Source: Buxus sempervirens
Lineage: Eukaryota > Streptophyta > Magnoliopsida > Buxales > Buxaceae
DNA length: 64,000 bases
Direction of reading: 5' to 3'
Assembly: GCA_947561395.2 (NCBI GenBank)
Contig: OX387186.1
Coordinates: forward strand, 3,564,835 to 3,628,834
Shown in pieces: positions 45,200-56,299 of the stretch (position 1 is its first letter; the number at the start of each line of letters is the position of its first letter). A program made the translations under genes and the position numbers. The notes under the pieces are model-generated. The model was not told the DNA's origin and searched no databases. It saw nothing but the letters and a program-made list of their open reading frames with translations.

Positions 45200-45800
45200 A
45201 GAGTCAAACCCCTATTTTTCACCTATAATCCACTTTCGTCGTCTTAAATCAGTTATTCATAAAGAGGGGTATAGCTATTGGCATTTTCTACATAGAATCA
45301 AAGTTGGATGGCTTAAGTGGAGAGAAACTTTTAGAGTCTTCGGTGATCAATATGTTTCTTTGAAGCCTAGAATAAAAACTTAGAGGACAATTAATATGTG
45401 TGAGCAAATTGCTATGCAACATATTGTAGGATGAATGTTGCTGAGGTGAGGATGTTGAGATGAATATGTCAAATGACTTGGGATGAACATACTCTTGCGT
45501 CTTTAGTGTTAAACCAAATAAGAGAGAATATAAGTAGGTTAAGATGGCATGATCATGTTATATGAAGAACTAGGGAGGTGCTTGTTAGAAGGTGTGAGGA
45601 TTGCATATTGAACAATCAAAAAAGGCTAGAGGAAGGCAAAAAGGTTAGGGATGGTGTCTATAAAAAATTATTGAAATGCATATAATACGATTGACAAAAT
45701 ATTTTTTGGCACGATGGGATCGTGAAAAAGGTGAAATAGGATTTGTGTTGACCACATCAACTGATTTGGCATTTTGTTGTTCTAGTTGTATTATATGAAA
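45200..45800 (+). mobile_element. RTE-type LINE 3' relic
   Basis: Reading frames with stops give 'HRIKVGWLKWRETFRVFGDQ', then an 'AEVRMLR.MC' segment, then 'IRENISRLRWHDHV' and 'EVLVRRCE'. This is the typical 3' part of RTE LINE reverse transcriptase, ending near a 'ttgttgttctagttg' tail. The first 170 bp are closely similar to 4115-4266. Confidence 0.7.
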
Positions 45801-46416
45801 AAAACCATATGCCTGGTTATATTTTGATACTGTATCCTTCATTAAGGTGGAGAGAACAAACATTCCAAACATTATTAAATTCTGATATATTCCCCTTTAG
45901 ATTGTTATAATTCACATGTGTGTACAGCAAAAGACATGGAAACTAGATGCATTGTTGATAAGTTGGTCAATAATAGGTCATGTAATCATGGAAAGATTCA
46001 TTTGTTTTCCCAAGCTGGGTCACATGATGATCAACATTGCAAAGGTATAGCAAGTGTCTAGTACTGGAGTGGAGACTAATTTACTCCAATAACGGAAATA
46101 AACAGTCTTTGATTAAACAACTTTAGTATCTATCAGTCAATCAAGAAAACTATCCCTACTACTTGGGATTCGTATTCTAAATCCTGTTAATCCATCCGAA
46201 TCCATTGACAATCACATCTCGAATTAGATTATGGAGGTCATAAATTTGTCCGTCTTTCATCCTGTATCAGTTTAGTTCTTACACGCTTGTACTAGATTAT
46301 GCTACAGTACTCAGGCTCATTTCAGCATTATATGTCACCAATAAAAGTGTATTGTGTTTTTAGATTAACGAAAATGAGTATTCCCTTTGGTTTACTTTCT
46401 TGGTTGTTCAATATTG
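45801..46416. other. End of SNM1B intron 2
   Basis: No gene recognised. The dinucleotide before exon 3 is TG, not AG (46415-46416), so the original acceptor appears lost. Confidence 0.5.
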
Positions 46417-46524
46417 GTTGTTGATATCATTTCCTCCCATCCTGATCATGACATCATCATTGGTATTGAGACACTGGGAAAGGAAGATCTCTTGTTGTAC
46501 ATTTTGCATTTTCTAAAAGTAAAG
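46417..46524 (+). pseudogene. SNM1B: SNM1B pseudogene exon 3
   Basis: Thirty-six codons in phase with exon 2: 'VVDIISSHPDHDIIIGIETL' followed by 'GKEDLLLYILHFLKVK', a well-conserved stretch of plant SNM1B. It ends at AAG|GTTTGT. No stop inside. Confidence 0.88.
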
Positions 46525-47639
46525 GTTTGTCCACATATCCTTCATTTGTTGGAGAAATCTAAGCATTCAGTTTTGAATTTCATTGCTTAAAAGTAGCTCT
46601 TTTTACTGCTTTCCAACTCAATAAAGTGCCTATTTTAAGTGGAAATGGAATTAAAATCAATTATAGTTAGCAACATTACATGCATCCTTCCATCTGTAAC
46701 TCACTGATATGGTTTATTGTTTAACACTCCATTATGCAGAGGCATGGCAGTTAGTCACATTCAGATCCCTTTTTTTTATTATCTATGCTGAAAGTCTCAG
46801 CTGATAATGTTCTTGAATTATGAGCTTATTATGTTCTTACTCGATATTAGCATCTTGGAAAACAGGCAAACAGTTTGGGAAAAGGATTGGTTGACAGATT
46901 ATATTGTACATTTATTTTCAATATTTGGCAAAGAAGAAATCTATTGGATCTTCTGAGGAGGTGCCCTATTTCTTCTTGGAATACCATGCAACTGAAAAAT
47001 TGAAATCACTACAAAAAAGTGTCATTCACCGGCGGGAGATAAGATACCTTTAGCAGCGGTCTTCCAAATGACTGCCACTCGCTACAAATAATTTATAACC
47101 CTCATATTTTTCCATTCTGGTTTTTATCTCCCTCATTCTCTTTGCTCCGTTCTCTCCCTCTCTCCCTCTCTCTCTTCCATCCACGACCTCTCTTGTTTAC
47201 AGGCTCTCCTCTTTCAAGTGGAAATGAAATGATCGACTTAATTGCATCATCATCGAGTTGATGTGAATCCGATGCTTTCTTCAAATGTTGGTCGAAGAAT
47301 GAATAATTTGCTCAAATCCATTCCAGAAGGCTCGAAGACACCATTTCTTGTCTCGGTTCCACCTCAAGCATGGCATTTAGGTAATGATCTATTGATCCGA
47401 ACCATTTTTAATTGCTTTGTTTTCCTCTATTGTTCTCTTTTACTTGTCATCATTTTTACTTTCAATCTGTTTGTTTATGTCTCTATTGATGAAGATTCAT
47501 GTCTACTTCATCTGTTCCATATGAGATCTTATAAGATCTAAGGTTTGCTGCTTCTATTAGTGCATGTTGATTCTTCAACTCTAATGCTGTTCCAATAGGA
47601 CCAAAACGAGTGCATGGATAACATTCAAAACTAATCGAG

Positions 47640-47970
47640 AATTCGTTACAGAGGAGTTGAGGATATCAGTCTAGGGTTCCAGAGGTATTTTCTAACTCAG
47701 ACGAGATTTCATCATATTTTGATGTATTTCTTTGAGATAAGAATGTACGTTAAGGATTGGATAATGTGAATTCGTGGTACATTTAAGTCGAATTTCATTT
47801 GGCGTGAGTTTCATTCAAACAAGTTTGCTTTTAAAAAAGAAAAAAGCAGGGAGCTTGGATCAGAGGCTGTTTACAAAGGAGCCGAGGAGATCAATCTAGG
47901 GTTCCATAGGTATTTTCTAACTCAGACGAGATTTCATCATATTTTGATGTATTTCTTTGAGATAATTTCT
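47640..47970 (+). repeat. Direct duplication of about 100 bp inside the CACTA element
   Basis: The word 'ctagggttccagaggtattttc' and the following 60 bp (47672-47745) recur at 47895-47970 with few changes. The segment 47242-47380 has an open frame that might be a captured exon, but I do not recognise it. Confidence 0.7.
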
Positions 47971-48478
47971 TGAAGATCGATCTACGAAGAGCTTTTGGAT
48001 CGATCGCCATTAGGATTGGTGGTATCTTTGCTGAAAGCATTGTGTGTTCAGAGCGAAAATGTTTGCTTTGATGTTTACTTCTTCCCAGTTTAATTGTTCA
48101 AGGCAATGTTGTTAGATCCGGTTGTGACCGATTAGATCCGGTTGTGACCGATCAATTCACATTTTCTTTCCGATTGGGAATTTATTTTTCTTGAATGACT
48201 TTGTATTGGTGTTCATTTCTTTACATTTCTTATTGATGATAATTTAATTGTAATTCGATTGAAAAACAAGAGGATTGTATGTTGATTATAGGGGCTTTTT
48301 CGAGTTTTTTGGTAGGCTATATTTAACTCCTTAGTTGGTATGAAGGTTCTGTTTTAAGCTTGTCGTCTTTTGAAAGTAGGCTTTGGGTAGGCCTGGATGG
48401 TGGGGCCTTCTTTGGGGTGTGGGTTGTATGTAGTTGGGGAGGGGAAGCACAAGCAAGGGAAAGGGGCAGAACGGGTAC

Positions 48479-51400
48479 AGCCGATTTCCTCTACGAGGAA
48501 ATCCTGTTTGGATTCCTATTGGGAGCGCCTGCGGACGACACGCGTCCGCAGGCGGTCCCACTCCTCTTCAGCCTTTCGTTCGGCCCGGTTTTTAGCCGGC
48601 TCCGGAAATTGAGCTTCGTTCGTGTCTTTAAAATAATAATTAATAATTAGAAATTGGTGATGCCTCTTCAGCCCTTCGTTGAGTCAATAATTAGAAATTG
48701 GTGATGCCTCTTCAGCCCTTCGTTCAGTCAATAATTAGAAATTGGTGATGCCTTTTTAAAATAATTAATAATAAGCGTCATTATACTATTTCCAACAGTT
48801 TCCTTCCGAAAATATTCTCAAAGGACTTACAAATCAAATTTCGTCAAAGTCCTTTAACTCTAGGTTAAGAAGTCTTTTAAGGGCAGTTTTGTAAGAAATC
48901 TATTGTCAATAGTAAACTAACACTAATTCTCAATTATTTTAAACAAGCATTACTAATGTTCAATTTCAGAGAATTAGGTTTAAATCTGGATTGTCTTCAA
49001 AAAGTATCACCAAAAATCAAACCACTCAAAAAATATAACCTAAAAAAAAGGATGAACCCTAAGGGAACACCTTCTTGTACATGCTTCAAATAACATTGTA
49101 GATAGAAACTGCACAATCTATCATTTGCATAATTGTTTTGCTGTCTTAGGTTTTGTTTTTTATTGACTTAGTCGTTGGTTGTTCGATCTTAGTTGCTGAG
49201 TAAGACACTCTGGGTTGATGCCCTTCTTAGTACTACATGATTAAATTTTGGGAAAATTATTGAAAGGATCGTATTTTTCCAAGTATTTACAAAAACATGC
49301 TTTGAAAAAGCTAAATATAAAAAAACGTGCAAGTTTTCTTGTGCAATTGCATTTCAGTCTGAAATCACTATAGCTTGATTAATCGCATAATTTACGATTA
49401 ATCGAAATCACTGTAACACTTTTCAAACTTTAAAAATTGTCCTTCAAAATAGAATGAACGTACGAAACGTTGAATCGGGCTTTAATCATGTGTTGATCAT
49501 GCATCCATGAATTTCAATCAATTGGATACCTTTTGATTAATTACAAAACAACGATTGGAGCCGCCTTCAAAATTTCAAAGGCTCTTAGTTTTATGTGATA
49601 CTCTATTAAAATAATTAAGAAAAAAGTGAAGAGTTTTTAAGTAACTAAAAATTACTGATATTTTTAAAATCTATTTAAAAAGCCGAATAATTATTTAGGC
49701 TATACCAAACCCGGTCCTAAACTCCAAAGGATCATTAGTGGGGCGAGTTCAGGGTGCCTCCAATATGTTATATTTAAAAAAGTTTAATATAAGTCCTCTC
49801 AAGCCCAGTTACAAGTCCTCACAAGCCCAATTACAAGTCCAGTCACAAGTCCTCACAACCCCTGTTACAAGTCCTCACAAGCCCAGTTACAAGTCCTCAC
49901 AACCCCAGTTACAAGTCCTCTCAACCCCAGTTACAAGTCCTCTCAAGCCCGGTTACAAGTCCTGTCAAGCCCTGTTACAAGTCCTCTCAAGCCCAGTTAC
50001 AAGTCTTCACAACCCCAGTTACAAGTCCTCTCAAGCCCTGTTACAAGTCCTGTCAAGCCCTGTTACAAGTCCTCAAAACCCCAGTTACAAGTCCTGTCAA
50101 GCCCTGTTACAAGTTCTGTTAAGCCCAGTTACAAGTCCTCTCAACCCCAGTTACAAGTCCTCACAAGCCCTGTTACAAGTCCTCACAACCCCAGTTACAA
50201 GTCCTGTCAAGCCCAGTTACAAGTCCTCTCAACCCCAGTTACAAGTCCTCTTAACCCCTGTTACAAGTCCTCTCACTGGGCTTGAGAGGACTTGTAACTG
50301 GGGTTGTGAGGACTTGTAATAGGGCTTGACAGGACTTGTAACCGGGCTTGAGAGGACTTGTAACTGGGGTTGAGAGGACTTGTAACTGGGCTTGTGAGGA
50401 CTTGTAACAGGGGTTGTGAGGACTTGTAACAGGGTTGAGAGGACTTGTAACTGGGCTTGAGAGGACTTGTAACAGGGTTTGACAGGACTTGTAACTGGGG
50501 TTGTGAGGACTTGTAACTGGGGTTGAGAGGACTTGTAACTGGGCTTGAGAGGACTTGTAACTGGGGTTGAGAGGACTTGTAACTGGGCTTGACAGGACTT
50601 GTAACTGGGGTTGTGAGGACTTGTAACAGGGGTTGAGAGGACTTGTAACTGGGGTTGTGAGGACTTGTAACAGGGCTTGTGAGGACTTGTAACTGGGGTT
50701 GAGAGGACTTGTAACTGGGCTTAACAGGACTTGTAACAGGGCTTGACAGGACTTGTAACTGGGGTTTTGAGGACTTGTAACAGGGCTTGAGAGGACTTGT
50801 AACAGGGCTTGTGAGGACTTGTAACTGGGCTTGAGAGGACTTGTAATAGGGCTTGACAGGACTTGTAACCGGGCTTGAGAGGACTTGTAACTGGGGTTGA
50901 GAGGACTTGTAACTGGGGTTGTGAGGACTTGTAACTGGGCTTGTGAGGACTTGTAACAGGGGTTGTGAGGACTTGTGACTGGACCTGTAATTGGGCTTGT
51001 GAGGACTTGTAACTGGGCTTGAGAGGACTTATATTAAACTTTTTTAAATATAACATATTGGAGGCACCCTGAACTCGCCCCACTAATGATCCTTTGGAGT
51101 TTAGGACCGGGTTTGGTATAGCCTAAATAATTATTCGGCTTTTTAAATAGATTTTAAAAATATCAGTAATTTTTAGTTACTTAAAAACTCTTCACTTTTT
51201 TCTTAATTATTTTAATAGAGTATCACATAAAACTAAGAGCCTTTGAAATTTTGAAGGCGGCTCCAATCGTTGTTTTGTAATTAATCAAAAGGTATCCAAT
51301 TGATTGAAATTCATGGATGCATGATCAACACATGATTAAAGCCCGATTCAACGTTTCGTACGTTCATTCTATTTTGAAGGACAATTTTTAAAGTTTGAAA

Positions 51401-52339
51401 AGTGTTACAGTGATTTCGATTAATCGTAAATTATGCGATTAATCAAGCTATAGTGATTTCAGACTGAAATGCAATTGCACAAGAAAACTTGCACGTTTTT
51501 TTATATTTAGCTTTTTCAAAGCATGTTTTTGTAAATACTTGGAAAAATACGATCCTTTCAATAATTTTCCCAAAATTTAATCATGTAGTACTAAGAAGGG
51601 CATCAACCCAGAGTGTCTTACTCAGCAACTAAGATCGAACAACCAACGACTAAGTCAATAAAAAACAAAACCTAAGACAGCAAAACAATTATGCAAATGA
51701 TAGATTGTGCAGTTTCTATCTACAATGTTATTTGAAGCATTTACAAGAAGGTGTTCCCTTAGGGTTCATCCTTTTTTTTAGGTTATATTTTTTGAGTGGT
51801 TTGATTTTTGGTGATACTTTTTGAAGACAATCCAGATTTAAACCTAATTCTCTGAAATTGAACATTAGTAATGCTTGTTTAAAATAATTGAGAATTAGTG
51901 TTAGTTTACTATTGACAATAGATTTCTTACAAAACTGCCCTTAAAAGACTTCTTAACCTAGAGTTAAAGGACTTTGACGAAATTTGATTTGTAAGTCCTT
52001 TGAGAATATTTTCGGAAGGAAACTGTTGGAAATAGTATAATGACGCTTATTATTAATTATTTTAAAAAGGCATCACCAATTTCTAATTATTGACTGAACG
52101 AAGGGCTGAAGAGGCATCACCAATTTCTAATTATTGACTCAACGAAGGGCTGAAGAGGCATCACCAATTTCTAATTATTAATTATTTTAAAGACACGAAC
52201 GAAGCTCAATTTCCGGAGCCGGCTAAAAACCGGGCCGAACGAAAGGCTGAAGAGGAGTGGGACCGCCTGCGGACGCGTGTCGTCCGTAGGCGCTCCCAAG
52301 AGGAATCCAAACAGGATTTCCTCGTAGAGGAAATCGGCT
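48479..52339. repeat. 3.9 kb palindrome (fold-back) with about 1.3 kb near-identical arms and minisatellite core
   Basis: Left arm 48479-49792 and right arm 51041-52339 are inverted copies about a centre near 50410. I saw only scattered mismatches over 1.3 kb (for example 'cgcctgcggac' versus 'cgcctacggac'). Each arm contains a 42-bp segment in tandem ('aataattagaaattggtg...') and ATTAATCG motifs. The inner 1.25 kb is a 22-bp minisatellite that switches orientation at about 50280. The ends are AGCCGATTTCC...GGAAATCGGCT. I found no convincing target duplication. A transcript through it would form a long hairpin. Confidence 0.9.
49793..51040. repeat. 22-bp minisatellite, orientation switch at about 50280
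   Basis: About 22 units read 'cccagttacaagtcctctcaag' up to 50276. About 34 units read the reverse complement from 50280 on. The switch has a local hairpin, 'acaagtcctctca ctgggct tgagaggacttgt'. The right half is longer by roughly 12 units. The core 'acttgtaactgggc' is shared with 42571-43222. Confidence 0.9.
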
Positions 52340-52581
52340 GGAACGAGCACGGGCAACTGGGCAAGGGCAGGGCGGGTAGGGCTTGGTTTTATTTATTTTT
52401 TTTAATGCAAAAATGATCTTTAGCGGCGGTCTTGACCGCCACTAAGACTTCCGCTGAAACTTTTAGTGACAGTCCATTCTCCGGCGGACAGTTGTCGTTG
52501 TGGAGAAGGTTTAGCGGCAGTCTTTTGAGTTTTAGCGGCGGTCTTGGTCCGCCGCTAAAACCCTTACTTTTTGTAGTGAAT

Positions 52582-53167
52582 TATGATAGGAAAATATTTC
52601 TGATGAAGCTTGGAAGATGTAATGATTTAGATTTACTAGATAGAGTGTTTAACTTAGTTTTTTGACAGAATCAAAATTTGGTTTCCTGCCGTGGAGGGAA
52701 GCTTGTTCTTGGAAGCTTGTTCTTACCTGTTTACATGTAAGGTTCATAATTCAGGGCCCTTAAATGCAAGTGTCTCCAAGTGCTGGACAACTAAGCCTAA
52801 CGTATCTTTGCTCATTCTTGGTTTTTTGAGCAAGACTCAAGAAGATTCAGTGCAGAAAGGCATACTGGCTTAAGTTCTCTTCATAGCAATCCTACATATT
52901 ATACTGCCAGGAACAATTCTTTTCCATTTTCATGCTCTGACATCATTGATGAATCGAATATAAGCAATCATTTTGGAGATATGCAAGTATATTATTAAAT
53001 ATGAGATTGCCACTTATAATTAGGCAGTCATATTAAATTTGTTTTCATTTTCTTGGCTAAAATATTGAATATCATGCTATAAGTGGGTAAAGACTTCCTT
53101 TTCCGTTGTTTAATGGGCTTCAAAATCATGTTTTGTCTTCAATTTTTCATGTGATCATTCTTCATAG
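52582..53167. other. Rest of SNM1B intron 3
   Basis: No feature recognised. It ends in a normal acceptor (ttcatAG). Confidence 0.5.
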
Positions 53168-53354
53168 ATATGGATGTGGCCAGAACTTTTGCATGCGATG
53201 CACCTTCTTGGGTTTGACAACATCTTCACAACCAAGACCTCTCTTACTAGAGTGCGAGCTGTTCCTCATAACAGTTTCGGTATCGACACTCTCGAGGCAC
53301 TAAATAAAGTTTGCCCAACCATTGGAATCATGGCTTTTGGTCTTCCCGCGGATG
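53168..53354 (+). pseudogene. SNM1B: SNM1B pseudogene exon 4
   Basis: In phase with exon 3, it reads 'IWMWPELLHAMHLLGFDNIF', then 'TSLTRVRAVPHNSF' and 'NKVCPTIGIMAFGLPAD', a conserved beta-CASP region segment of plant SNM1B. It ends at G|GTTAGT. No stop inside. Confidence 0.9.
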
Positions 53355-53533
53355 GTTAGTTGTTGGATTTAATCATCTTATGAAAGTCTCAAAATTGAGA
53401 TAATTGTCCTTCCCACAAGTTTATTTAAAGTTTGCTTAATCCTTTTTGTCATTTTCAAGTCAATTATAAAATTCCTTGAGGTGGATTTTGAGTTTGACTT
53501 GATTAAGTTCTTAAATTTGGTGTTTTTGGCCTT

Positions 53534-53870
53534 AAGGCCAGTCTTAGGCTCGAGTGGGGCTCGAGCCTGAGTGTTTCAGGCCAGTCTTAGGCTTGAGCGG
53601 GGCTCGAGCCTGAGTGTCTGTCTGTATTTTTTTTCTGAAACCCGAAAGTGACGAGTTTGACAAGATTTCCGTCAGCTCGAGCTTCAAAGTCATTTTGCCT
53701 TTGGGCCAGTCCCGTGCCTTACCTAGGCTCGAGCTCGAAATCAATTGTTTCTCATTTTGCCTTTCGAGCCAGTCCCAAGCCCTACCCAAGCTCGAGCCCG
53801 AAATTTGTTGTTTCCATTTTTGCCTTTGGGGCCAGTCCTGAGCCTTACCCAAGATCGAGCCTGAAAAACA
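53534..53870. repeat. CTCGAGC-type motif array in SNM1B intron 4
   Basis: Two 45-bp units with 'ggctcgagcctgagtgt' are followed by three units of about 65 bp with 'ccagtcc...ctcgagc(c/t)cgaaat'. The motif is self-complementary. It probably lies in the upstream part of the LTR-like sequence that follows. Confidence 0.6.
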
Positions 53871-53879
53871 GTTTTTGAC

Positions 53880-55260
53880 CGTTTTCATTCGTTTTGAAAG
53901 GTTTTCAAGTGGTATCTCTTCGTGAACCTTTGTAATGGTTCACACATCTTTTAAAAGTGTTTTTTTGGTCGTGAGGATGAATTTCTATTAGAGAAAAACT
54001 ACTCACAAAATCTGAATCATCTCTTTTGCATCATTTTCTTTTAAATCTTATCTGAGTGGTACTGAAGAAGGTTCGCCTGTTCTCAGTATTATTTGTGCAA
54101 TCTACTGAGAAGGTTTAGACCATTGAATGCTGGAAACCTGACGCCAGTGACCCTATGCACTGAGGAGATCATCCAAAAGGGGGCATTTAAAGGTTTTAAG
54201 TACAGAGATTCTTTGTCTCGCCTCGGTCATGATAAGTGTTTTCATCTTTATCCTTTATTATTTCTGATTTGTGATTTGCCTAGAAGTTGCATCCAATTTG
54301 TAAGTATGTTGGTATTTGTAGATGTGGCATGTGATGACGTGGCATTTGTTGATGATGTGGCATTTGAGTTTACATGTCATTTTCAGGTTGATATTTTCTT
54401 TAACAGATACAGATATTTTGATGTGAAATTTTTAAACGTATAAGCGGTTATTTTCAGATCAGATATTGGTTAACATGATTTGGATTTATCTCTTTGAGTT
54501 TTGAATTAATCCTTATCTCTAAGTTTAACAGAGATTTGAATTAAATCTAATCTCTTAGATTTGATATACATCTCTTAGATCTGATAAGTATTATCCAATT
54601 AAGAGATTATCTTTCCAGTGTTACAACAACTCGGTAATAGTGTTACAACACTTAACAAATCTGTTGAGTATTTTTCAGGTTATAAATACTGATGTTAGTT
54701 TGACAGAAAACTAACTCCTTGAGCATTAAACAAATTTATCACAAGTATTTGAGCTCATCGTTCTTCGGGAGAAGAACTTGAAGCCTTCGGGAGAAGGCAA
54801 CTTATGATTGAAGGGAGTTCAATCATGGATGCATAAGTCGAGGGGGAGCCTTGCTGCACACAGAAGATTGAAGGGAGTTCAATCTTGTCTAAGTCGAGGG
54901 GAGCTCGCTGAACAACACACTGAAGAGTCTTCTACACATTGGCGACGAAAAAGAGGGAGTCTTTTGTATGTGTAAGTCCACATTGGTGTATGTAAGATTT
55001 TGTTTAACTTTAGTGGATTGTTCATCATCTGGACGTGGTCCCGAGGATTAGGTTAATACCGAACCTTGTTAAAAAGTCTCCTGTGTTCATGTGTTACAAT
55101 ACAGTAGTTTAACACGAACAGATCTAACACAATTTAATTTGTGTTCAAAGATTTTTACCTTCTTACTTTCCTGAGTCCATTTGATCAGCCTCTAATTTGA
55201 TTATCAACCCATGTACCCAACATTGATTTGATTATTAACCCATATACCCAACATTAGTCC
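53880..55260 (+). mobile_element. LTR-retrotransposon-like sequence (possible solo LTR)
   Basis: The stretch holds phrases typical of Copia-type LTRs, such as 'cttcgggagaagaacttgaagccttcgggagaagg', 'gacgtggtcccgaggattaggttaataccgaacct' and a duplicated 'tttgattatcaacccatgtacccaac' near the right end. No gag-pol sequence is present. The exact ends were not found. It lies in SNM1B intron 4. Confidence 0.4.
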
Positions 55261-55317
55261 CTGTGGAGATAAAGATGATTCTCTTCAATTTTGTCTTTCA
55301 ATTTCTCATCATTGTAG

Positions 55318-55563
55318 AAGAAAAGAGCCGCTGAATAAAGGTTCAAGCTCAGTGCAAAGGATTCATCATTACATCTATTCAGTTCCTTACTCTGATCATT
55401 CATGTTTCAGTGAGATACAGGAGTTTGTTGAGCTTGTCCAACCATCCAACATAAGAGGCATAGTGTCTTCGTCTGCTTTATTGATCCTCTTTACTACTTC
55501 GGCCATATTCGTGGATCAACTCAAACGTCAGGGAGGTCATGCAAAAAGATTCAGAGGACATAG
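55318..55563 (+). pseudogene. SNM1B: SNM1B pseudogene exon 5 (frameshifted)
   Basis: 'QRIHHYIYSVPYSDHSCFSE' and 'FVELVQPSNIRGIVSSS' are the conserved C-terminal beta-CASP segment. This frame is out of phase with exon 4 if the AG at 55316-55317 is used. A second shift at about 55474 moves the end ('DPLYYFG') to another frame, which stops at 55561-55563. Confidence 0.85.
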
Positions 55564-55582
55564 TTAGATTGATTGGTTCCTT

Positions 55583-56290
55583 ACTTTTTTTTTTTTGATC
55601 AGTAAAAAGGATTCTATTAAATTAAAAGATCAAATAGCATAGATTACAAAGCTGTACACTGAGAGTGTATAGCTGATTTCACCAAGGTCAATACAATTCC
55701 TTGAAAATTTCATAAAGCAATACGTCCTGATGGTTCAAACCTTCACAAGACTCTGAACTCGATGCCCAATAGAGAAGAGAAATTAGAGCATACTTAAATA
55801 AGGTTAGGAGACCTTTTCCTGTTATCAAAGATTCTCTTGTTCCTTTCCTTCCAAATTGACCAAAGAATAGCTTCTGGTGTCAGTCGCCATACCACTTGAA
55901 CTCGTGAAACCTTTTTACTAAATTTCCAAGTAGAGAGGACAAGATTCACTTCTTTGGTCTGTAGCCATGATATTCCAAATCTTGCTAAATACTTGTTCCA
56001 GATTTCATTTGTCACCTTGCAATAAATAAGTGGTTTACTGTTTCTAAATTTGATTTACATAGGACACACCTGTTTGGGAGTTGTCACCCTCTCTTCATCA
56101 GATTATCCATGGTTAATAGCTTCTCTAATACCGCTATGCACATGAAAAAACCAATCTTTGATGATAGCATAGATTGCTACAGCATGATAGAGACAATGAA
56201 ACTCACATCTTGATTGCTCATATGATTGTAATGACTCTTTATGGAAAACTCCCCATCCTTACTCCTCCATTTCATGCTATCATGCCCATT
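55583..56290 (-). mobile_element. L1-type LINE 3' end (relic)
   Basis: A T-run at 55585-55596 on the plus strand would be the poly(A) tail. On the minus strand 55794-56015 reads 'WRLTPEAILWSIWKERNKRI', the zinc-binding reverse-transcriptase tail ('zf-RVT') of plant L1 elements. Further upstream, fragments of the same region continue with stops. Confidence 0.7.
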
Positions 56291-56299
56291 GTTCGTGAA

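Larger units (their letters stand above)
47007..52578. mobile_element. CACTA (En/Spm-type) element, non-autonomous, with AAT target duplication
   Basis: The left end CACTACAAAAAAG and right end CTTTTTGTAGTG are inverted repeats. Both are flanked by AAT (47004-47006 and 52579-52581), a 3-bp target duplication typical of CACTA elements. Subterminal 'tagcggcggtc' words occur at both ends (47050, 52409, 52535), again typical. No transposase is present. The interior consists of about 1.4 kb of host-like DNA followed by the palindrome at 48479-52339. It sits in intron 3 of the SNM1B pseudogene. Confidence 0.85.
12790..55563 (+). pseudogene. SNM1B: SNM1B/Apollo-type DNA-repair metallo-beta-lactamase pseudogene, five exons over 43 kb
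   Basis: Five colinear exons reconstruct most of a plant SNM1B/Apollo (DCLRE1B-like) 5' exonuclease. Proposed exons: 12790-13080, 13940-14109, 46417-46524, 53168-53354 and 55318-55563, with intron phases that agree except at the last exon. Known family role: metallo-beta-lactamase/beta-CASP nuclease acting in interstrand cross-link repair and telomere end processing. It is dead by several independent lesions: no ATG at the expected start (ATT), TGA and TAG codons plus a one-base deletion in exon 1, an in-frame deletion removing the conserved YTGDF region in exon 2, a TG instead of AG before exon 3, and frameshifts in exon 5. Intron 2 is 32 kb and holds the mobile block and receptor kinase copy 2. 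Intron 3 holds a 5.6 kb CACTA element. The large introns are the product of insertions. Confidence 0.85.

Noticed and set aside
49738..51083. 193- and 120-codon frames repeating 'SYKSSQALLQVLSSPVTSP'
   Set aside because: Same cause as above; the identical N-terminus in both copies is explained by the palindrome.
48469..52352. A 10-bp target duplication around the palindrome (GAACGGGTAC / GAACGAGCAC)
   Set aside because: Two mismatches in ten and an offset of one base from the arm end. Possible but not convincing.
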